Below are positions 6,946-10,154 of a stretch of DNA of 10,154 nt, one piece after another (positions within the stretch are counted from its first letter, which is position 1; the number at the start of each line of letters is the position of its first letter). The stretch comes from Methanosarcina sp. UBA5 (lineage in GTDB: Archaea > Halobacteriota > Methanosarcinia > Methanosarcinales > Methanosarcinaceae). Both the position numbers and the translations under genes were made by a program. Below the pieces are notes generated by a model that worked only from the letters and a program-made list of their open reading frames with translations, was not told the DNA's origin and made no database searches. The stretch lies in contig NZ_DAVG01000092.1 of assembly GCF_002505485.1 (NCBI RefSeq), positions 1 through 10,154 of the forward strand, read 5' to 3'.

Positions 6946-8076
6946 TTATGATTTATGGAATGCCACTACTTTAGTCATTTCCAATTTTGCCAGGCATAGA
7001 TCACCTGTATGTAGTTTCAGAGAGTCAACAAACTGTGCAGGGACGTCTGCAGTCAGAGTCTTGTTGCATCTAACAAGTGTAAGTGTAATTCGCTTTTTTG
7101 GTCCCTTATTGATTATATTATTAACACGAACAGAGTAAGTATTTTCATATTGATTTTTAGAGTTGGAGTCCGGTAAAAGAAGAGTTATGTTCTCAGGATG
7201 AATTCCCCAGGAAACTTTATCTCCAGGTTTAAATCTCTGAGTTTTTATCCTTATACTCAGATCTTCGCTTTTTAACACTGTGCTTTTTGACTTTTCGTCA
7301 CATTCTTTAACATAAGCATCATCGAAAATATTGGAAATCCCAACTAATTCTGCCACATGCAAATTATTAGGATAATAGAATATTTCTTCCGGGGTTCCGA
7401 ACTGCTGAGCTTTCCCCCCATATAAGACAAGAATCTTATCAGCCAGCTGGAAAGCTTCTTCCAGATTGTGAGTGATAAACAACACAGGTATTCCAATCTT
7501 GGTTTGCAAATTTTTTATTTTTTCTGCAAGTTTGGTTCTTATTTCTAGATCAAGAGCAGAGAAAGGCTCATCCAGAAGCAAAATTTCAGGTTTGGGAGCC
7601 AGTGCCCTTGCCAGAGCAACTCTCTGTTTCTGCCCACCTGACAGCTGGGATGGATATCGGGTCTCCAACTCCTCAATATGAAGAAGGCTCAGCATTTCCA
7701 TAACCCTTTCTTCTCTGGCTTCTTTCTCCCAGCCTTTGAGCCCGCATTCTATGTTCTTTTTTACACTCATGTGAGGAAAAAGAGTATAATTCTGGAAAAC
7801 ATAGCCCAAATTGCGTTTCTGAATTGTAAGATTGATTTTTTTTTCTTTGTCGAAATAAATTTTATTTCCTACTATTATTTTTCCCTCATCAAGATCCGTT
7901 ATCCCGGAAATACATTTAAACAATGTGGTCTTTCCTGATCCTGAAGGCCCAAAAAGTACGACAAGTTCGTTTTCCATTTCAAAGCTGACATCTAATGTAA
8001 AGGATTTCTTAATACTCTTTTTTCCACGGCGATCAGTTTCATTATATTGTTTTTTAAGGTCAACTTTAACGCCCAA
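6946..8076 (-). CDS. modC: ABC transporter ATPase, molybdate/tungstate type (ModC)
   Basis: A 376-residue ATPase with all ABC motifs: Walker A GPSGSGKTT at 43-51, Q-loop Q95, signature LSGGQ at 145-149, Walker B ILLLDE at 165-170, D-loop SALD at 173-176 and switch His203. The C-terminal third carries a regulatory OB-type region, with a TOBE/Mop-like unit at about 312-374 (YSVRVNNI...LTADVPAQFVDSLKL...KLEMTKVVAF). In the Methanosarcina acetivorans ModBC structure such domains bind oxyanion and shut the transporter when the cell is full. Here the same control is inferred. The start is TTG, two bases after the modB stop, with its GAGGT site inside the last modB codons, so the two proteins are surely made together. 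Molybdate is preferred over sulfate or tungstate because mop and fmdE lie alongside, but tungstate is not excluded. Confidence 0.85.
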   Translation of the reverse strand: MGVKVDLKKQYNETDRRGKKSIKKSFTLDVSFEMENELVVLFGPSGSGKTTLFKCISGITDLDEGKIIVGNKIYFDKEKKINLTIQKRNLGYVFQNYTLFPHMSVKKNIECGLKGWEKEAREERVMEMLSLLHIEELETRYPSQLSGGQKQRVALARALAPKPEILLLDEPFSALDLEIRTKLAEKIKNLQTKIGIPVLFITHNLEEAFQLADKILVLYGGKAQQFGTPEEIFYYPNNLHVAELVGISNIFDDAYVKECDEKSKSTVLKSEDLSIRIKTQRFKPGDKVSWGIHPENITLLLPDSNSKNQYENTYSVRVNNIINKGPKKRITLTLVRCNKTLTADVPAQFVDSLKLHTGDLCLAKLEMTKVVAFHKS

Positions 8077-8078
8077 AA

Positions 8079-8747
8079 TTATACCTCTAATTTTCCTACG
8101 AATCGTCCGGTTAGAGATACAGCCAGCAGGGATATAAAAATAAGGATTAAGACAAGAGTCTGAGCAAGTTCATCATTACCTGCCTGAAAAGCGCTGTATA
8201 TTGAAATCGACATCGTATTCGTTTTTCCCGGGATGTTTCCTGCCAGCATAAGGGTTGCTCCAAATTCTCCAACAGCTCTTGCAAAACTGAGTACTAGCCC
8301 TGCCAGTATGCCTCTTTTTGCAAGAGGCAATGTTATCAGGAGAGCAGTTTCAATCTCACTTCTTCCAAGAATATAAGCTGCGTATTCAAGTTCCCTATCT
8401 ACTGCTTCAATGCCTGCTTGGGCAGCTTTAACCATAAGAGGAAGAGAAACTGTGTAAGCTGCAATGACTGCTGCCTGCCAGGTAAACATAATCCCTGTGC
8501 CAAAAAAGTTGTAAATGAAGTGGCCAAGAAATCCATTTCTACCTACAAGAATAACCAGAAGATAACCAATTACGGTAGGCGGAAGAACGAGAGGAAGTGT
8601 TACTAACAGCTCTGCAAGTTCTTTTCCGCGGAAATCACGCCTCGCAAATATATAAGCTATGATTACGCCACTGCAAAGGACTAGAATGGATGATATGGTT
8701 GCTATCCAGAGTGTGAGAGATAAAGGAAACCATACCTTGTCCAACAT
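8079..8747 (-). CDS. modB: ABC transporter permease, molybdate/tungstate type (ModB)
   Basis: A 222-residue inner-membrane permease of usual ModB length with five to six hydrophobic segments. The family's cytoplasmic coupling loop is present near residues 140-165 (EYAAYILGRSEIETALLITLPLAKRG in part), which is the EAA...G...LP motif that docks on ModC. The segment LPLVLPPTVIGYLLV at about 50-64 and the ARAVGEFGATLMLAGN stretch are typical of ModB. It would form a homodimeric channel with two ModC subunits. The ATG at 8747 lacks a clear ribosome-binding site, unlike its neighbours. No in-frame upstream start looks better. The binding protein ModA, normally encoded just before, is absent from the 331-base gap upstream. 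Confidence 0.88.
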   Translation of the reverse strand: MLDKVWFPLSLTLWIATISSILVLCSGVIIAYIFARRDFRGKELAELLVTLPLVLPPTVIGYLLVILVGRNGFLGHFIYNFFGTGIMFTWQAAVIAAYTVSLPLMVKAAQAGIEAVDRELEYAAYILGRSEIETALLITLPLAKRGILAGLVLSFARAVGEFGATLMLAGNIPGKTNTMSISIYSAFQAGNDELAQTLVLILIFISLLAVSLTGRFVGKLEV

Positions 8748-8933
8748 AATTATCAGTCTTTTATTTTTGGATAAACGTATGCAAGAGATAACTAAATGTT
8801 TATTAAACCGGATTATTATAAGGCAAAGATTTTTTAGCAGAGCATTCTACATTATGGAAATTAAGTATTCAAAATAAATCCTAATTAATAAGGTCCCCTT
8901 GCTAAAGATACATTATGAAGTAAAATTATTTCA

Positions 8934-9024
8934 CACTCTGCAGATATCCGCGATCTTATTTACTTGCCTTTTTTAAGCTATCGCTAACAAAACTGAGCAA
9001 CTATTAATAGACTTCTGCAGAGTG
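8934..9024. repeat. 11-bp inverted repeat pair around 69 bases
   Basis: CACTCTGCAGA at 8934-8944 and TCTGCAGAGTG at 9014-9024 are exact reverse complements. A second nested pair, GCGAT (8950-8954) and ATCGC (8980-8984), lies inside. The size of 91 bases and the outward-facing ends resemble a small non-autonomous element or an insertion-sequence scar, but I see no flanking target duplication. Confidence 0.45.
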
Positions 9025-9044
9025 GACTGACGCTATTTACTAAT

Positions 9045-9065
9045 TTTCATGCACGAAGCATGAAA
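9045..9065 (-). terminator. Hairpin just after mop
   Basis: TTTCATGC and GCATGAAA form a perfect 8-bp stem with a 5-base loop, starting 13 bases beyond the mop stop codon. It could protect or end the mop message and so separate it from modBC. No strong T-tract follows on the minus strand, so termination is not certain. Confidence 0.4.
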
Positions 9066-9078
9066 CGGAAATTGGGGA

Positions 9079-9288
9079 TTAATCTATACCGATCATCACA
9101 TTTGAAGCCTTGACTATTGCGTATACTTCGCTTCCTTCTTTTAGCTTCAGATTTTCAGCTGAGGCCTTTGTGATGATGGAAGTCATTTCTGCTCCGCCAG
9201 GCAATTCTATTACAATTTCAGAATTGACCGCACCTGCTACAACCTTTTTAACCTTACCTTTTAAAACATTGCGTGCACTTAATTTCAT
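9079..9288 (-). CDS. mop: Small molybdate-binding protein (Mop, molbindin)
   Basis: A 69-residue soluble protein that is a single Mop/TOBE-like OB domain. The order SARNVLKGKV, then a GAVNSEIVIELPGG-type strand pair, the TSIITKASAENLKLKEGSEVYAIVKASNVM block and a short tail fits the Clostridium Mop (molbindin) pattern along its full length. Known molbindins form hexamers that bind several molybdate or tungstate ions at subunit interfaces, and are thought to store or buffer the anion in the cytoplasm. I choose the ATG at 9288, not the upstream frame to 9324, because GGAGG lies nine bases before it and the family begins at this point. It is upstream of modBC on the same strand, but the gap and hairpin suggest a separate message. 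Divergent fmdE supports a molybdenum role. Confidence 0.92.
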   Translation of the reverse strand: MKLSARNVLKGKVKKVVAGAVNSEIVIELPGGAEMTSIITKASAENLKLKEGSEVYAIVKASNVMIGID

Positions 9289-9306
9289 TTCCTTACTCCT
9301 CCATTC

Positions 9307-9326
9307 AAGTGTTAATAAAAACACTT
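9307..9326 (-). promoter_or_regulatory. Inverted repeat in the mop leader, next to its ribosome-binding site
   Basis: AAGTGTT (9307-9313) and AACACTT (9320-9326) are exact reverse complements with a 6-base loop. The mop GGAGG site is at 9298-9302 on the minus strand, only a few bases downstream in the message. It could be a protein operator or an RNA hairpin affecting translation. Further GTGTT (9338-9342) and AACAC (9392-9396) words offer alternative pairings. Confidence 0.35.
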
Positions 9327-9363
9327 ACCTTTTACATGTGTTCTGTTCGATAATATAATTTGC

Positions 9364-9394
9364 GTTTATATAAAACAGTTCTATTATATATAAC
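9364..9394 (-). promoter_or_regulatory. mop TATA box within an imperfect inverted repeat
   Basis: The minus strand reads TTTATATA at 9374-9367, about 80 bases before the mop start, a good archaeal TATA box with a TSS near 9345. On the plus strand GTTTATATA (9364-9372) faces TATATAAC (9387-9394), an inverted pair differing by one base, with 14 bases between. The overlap with the TATA box suggests an operator that would block transcription when bound. Confidence 0.4.
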
Positions 9395-9486
9395 ACAAAT
9401 TCTCCTTCGACTTTCACAGATGTAAAATTAATTTATAGATTTATTTATTAGTGCCTATTGAATGTTATTTTAGTTTTAAACTTCTT

Positions 9487-9511
9487 CGATATTAAGAAAT
9501 AGATAATATCG
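9487..9511. promoter_or_regulatory. Perfect 8-bp inverted repeat, candidate operator
   Basis: CGATATTA (9487-9494) and TAATATCG (9504-9511) are exact reverse complements spaced by nine bases. The CG-ended, TA-rich arms recall in outline the bacterial ModE operators, which have TATA-rich arms ending in CG. The resemblance is loose and no ModE gene is present in the window. Confidence 0.35.
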
Positions 9512-9554
9512 TTATGTACAGATGTAGGAAATGAATTATGCCAATTTTAAGTGA

Positions 9555-9734
9555 TTAATTTCTTAGTTTACGATTTTCATATATTTCGAAAAGGCATGAG
9601 CCCGTAGTGAAAAAGCTTTCACCCAATTCCAGATTTTTTTATCTTGGCCGTTTTCGTAAATTATTGATCAAATCTGATAAACGTGTATATTTACCATTTT
9701 TGGGGAAAAGTTGTAGAGATTCTTGTGATATGGC
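9555..9734 (-). pseudogene. Possible relic of a coding region
   Basis: On the minus strand from 9734, a frame reads AISQESLQLFPKNG, then KYTRLSDLINNLRKRPR, a TAA at 9639-9641, then about 27 more codons in the same frame (KNLELGESFFTTGSCLFE in part) to a second TAA at 9555. A TAA stop closes the frame just upstream, and there is no start codon or ribosome-binding site. The composition looks protein-like, but I do not recognise the family, and a chance open stretch is possible. Confidence 0.2.
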
Positions 9735-9785
9735 TTTTTATAACTCACTGACAGACCTTTATTGAGAATAAATAGCGTTCAAAGA

Positions 9786-9815
9786 TAATTATATATTATA
9801 GCTTTTATATAATTA
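9786..9815 (+). promoter_or_regulatory. fmdE promoter: TATA box inside a perfect 10-bp inverted repeat
   Basis: TAATTATATA (9786-9795) and TATATAATTA (9806-9815) are exact reverse complements with a 10-base spacer, so arm centres are about two helical turns apart. TTTATATA at 9804-9811 is a consensus archaeal TATA box, 76 bases before the fmdE TTG; transcription would start near 9835. The overlap of box and right arm would let a dimeric regulator compete with TBP. Confidence 0.5.
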
Positions 9816-9872
9816 GAGCCACAATATATTATCTTACGCTCATGTTCAATAATAATAACGGTTGAACCCATT

Positions 9873-9880
9873 GGGGGGTG
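9873..9880 (+). promoter_or_regulatory. Ribosome-binding site that fixes the fmdE TTG start
   Basis: GGGGGGTG matches the GGAGGTG consensus except for one position and stands six bases before the TTG at 9887. The next in-frame ATGs, at 9920 and 9932, have no such site at the right distance, so TTG is the likely start. Confidence 0.6.
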
Positions 9881-9886
9881 TATACG

Positions 9887-10154
9887 TTGCAAAAAAACTC
9901 ACAATTAGAAAAAGAAACTATGAAAGAAATCATGAAGCAGGTAAAGGATCCTGAGCTGCTTTCACAGATTGAAAAAGTAGTCCCCTTTCACGGCTTCCTG
10001 ACCTCCGGGGCATTAATCGGTATCCAGATGCTCAATATCGCAAGACGGGAGCTTGATGTCCGGGACGGGGAGCGCATATATGTGACCTGCGAAACGAAAA
10101 GTTGCATGCCTGACCCATTCCAGATCCTTGCTGGAGCTACCATCGGAAACAATG
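9887..10154 (+). CDS. fmdE: FmdE-like protein, N-terminal part (cut by the window edge)
   Basis: Eighty-nine complete codons are visible before the edge. After a charged N-terminal helix, the sequence VVPFHGFLTSGALIGIQMLNIARREL, then RIYVTCETKSCMPDPFQILAGATIGNN in part, follows the FmdE domain: a helix opened by HG, then a strand with CET and a Cys, then D-x-[FI]-Q-x-L-x-G-x-T-x-G. In M. barkeri fmdE is the first gene of the molybdenum formylmethanofuran dehydrogenase operon; its precise role in the enzyme or in cofactor insertion is not settled. In most FmdE-domain proteins the first motif is HGHxCPG with a metal-binding Cys; here it is HGFLTSG, so that Cys is missing, while the later Cys pair (C-E-T-K-S-C) is kept. 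The divergent mop-modBC genes support a molybdenum context. The catalytic subunits would lie to the right, out of view. Confidence 0.65.
   Translation, partial: MQKNSQLEKETMKEIMKQVKDPELLSQIEKVVPFHGFLTSGALIGIQMLNIARRELDVRDGERIYVTCETKSCMPDPFQILAGATIGNN

Larger units (their letters stand above)
8748..9078. other. 331-base gap upstream of modB, where modA would be expected
   Basis: I read both strands and found no remnant of a binding-protein gene; minus-strand frames are closed by stops within a few dozen codons. The gap holds a long-spaced inverted repeat at 8934-9024 and a hairpin at 9045-9065. A TTATAATA word on the minus strand at 8815-8822, about 68 bases before the modB start, is a weak TATA candidate. 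Confidence 0.5.
9289..9886. other. 598-base divergent regulatory spacer between mop and fmdE
   Basis: This spacer is AT-rich, with no complete gene. It carries at least four inverted repeats: 9307-9326, 9364-9394, 9487-9511 and 9786-9815. Two of these coincide with the candidate TATA boxes of mop and fmdE. The minus strand at 9555-9734 reads as protein-like sequence broken by one TAA and may be a gene relic. GTGAAA/TTTCAC (9607-9612, 9617-9622) makes a further small hairpin inside that part. Confidence 0.55.

Noticed and set aside
6863..7138. 91-codon plus-strand open frame overlapping the 3' end of modC
   Set aside because: Nearly all of it is antisense to the conserved C-terminal region of modC, with no ribosome-binding site and no protein features.
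7678..7938. 86-codon plus-strand open frame inside modC
   Set aside because: It is antisense to the ATPase core motifs; the phenylalanine-rich content comes from A-rich codons on the other strand.
6946..8747. Sulfate or phosphate specificity for the ABC transporter
   Set aside because: Sequence alone cannot exclude it, but the Mop-like C-terminal region, the nearby mop gene and the divergent fmdE favour molybdate or tungstate.
8659..8877. Plus-strand open frame across the modB start and into the upstream gap
   Set aside because: It is antisense to the modB N-terminus and lacks a translation signal. I also checked whether its unshadowed part could be a modA remnant and saw no likeness.
9079..9324. 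Longer reading of mop starting at 9324
   Set aside because: The 12 extra residues include the ribosome-binding site of the ATG at 9288 and have no counterpart in the Mop family.

Overview
The window looks like chromosomal DNA from a methanogenic archaeon of the genus Methanosarcina or a close relative. The grounds are long AT-rich spacers, archaeal TATA-like boxes, GGTG/GAGGT ribosome-binding sites with several TTG starts, a DUF1699-type protein (a family I know from Methanosarcinales), a NosD-type beta-helix secreted protein, and, at the right edge, the start of a gene resembling fmdE, which in Methanosarcina barkeri leads the molybdenum formylmethanofuran dehydrogenase operon. The exact species cannot be told from the sequence alone.

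Left part (1-2734): a spacer with short tandem repeats, a secreted beta-helix protein on the minus strand, a 610-base divergent spacer, the DUF1699 gene on the plus strand, then a 308-base convergent spacer unusually rich in nested inverted repeats. Middle part (2735-6945): a minus-strand fusion of a polynucleotide-kinase-like P-loop domain to a calcineurin-type phosphatase domain whose metal-binding motifs are partly substituted. It is divergent from a plus-strand FAD oxidoreductase with a C-terminal Rieske [2Fe-2S] domain, which is followed by a TauE/SafE-family membrane protein.

Right part (6946-10154): a molybdenum (or tungsten) handling cluster. On the minus strand lie mop (small molybdate-binding protein), then modB and modC (permease and ATPase, translationally coupled). 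Divergently on the plus strand begins the fmdE-like gene, cut by the window edge. The likely logic is oxyanion import by ModBC, storage or buffering by Mop, and use in formylmethanofuran dehydrogenase, the first enzyme of CO2 reduction to methane. No modA (binding protein) lies in the window. The 598-base spacer between mop and fmdE carries several perfect or near-perfect AT-rich inverted repeats, two of which overlap the candidate TATA boxes of the divergent genes. These are the best candidates here for a shared regulatory circuit.

I see no CRISPR array, tRNA, rRNA or complete insertion sequence. The most interesting leads are the partly substituted phosphatase centre in the kinase-phosphatase fusion, the missing modA, the inverted repeats around mop/fmdE, and the structured spacer at 2461-2627.
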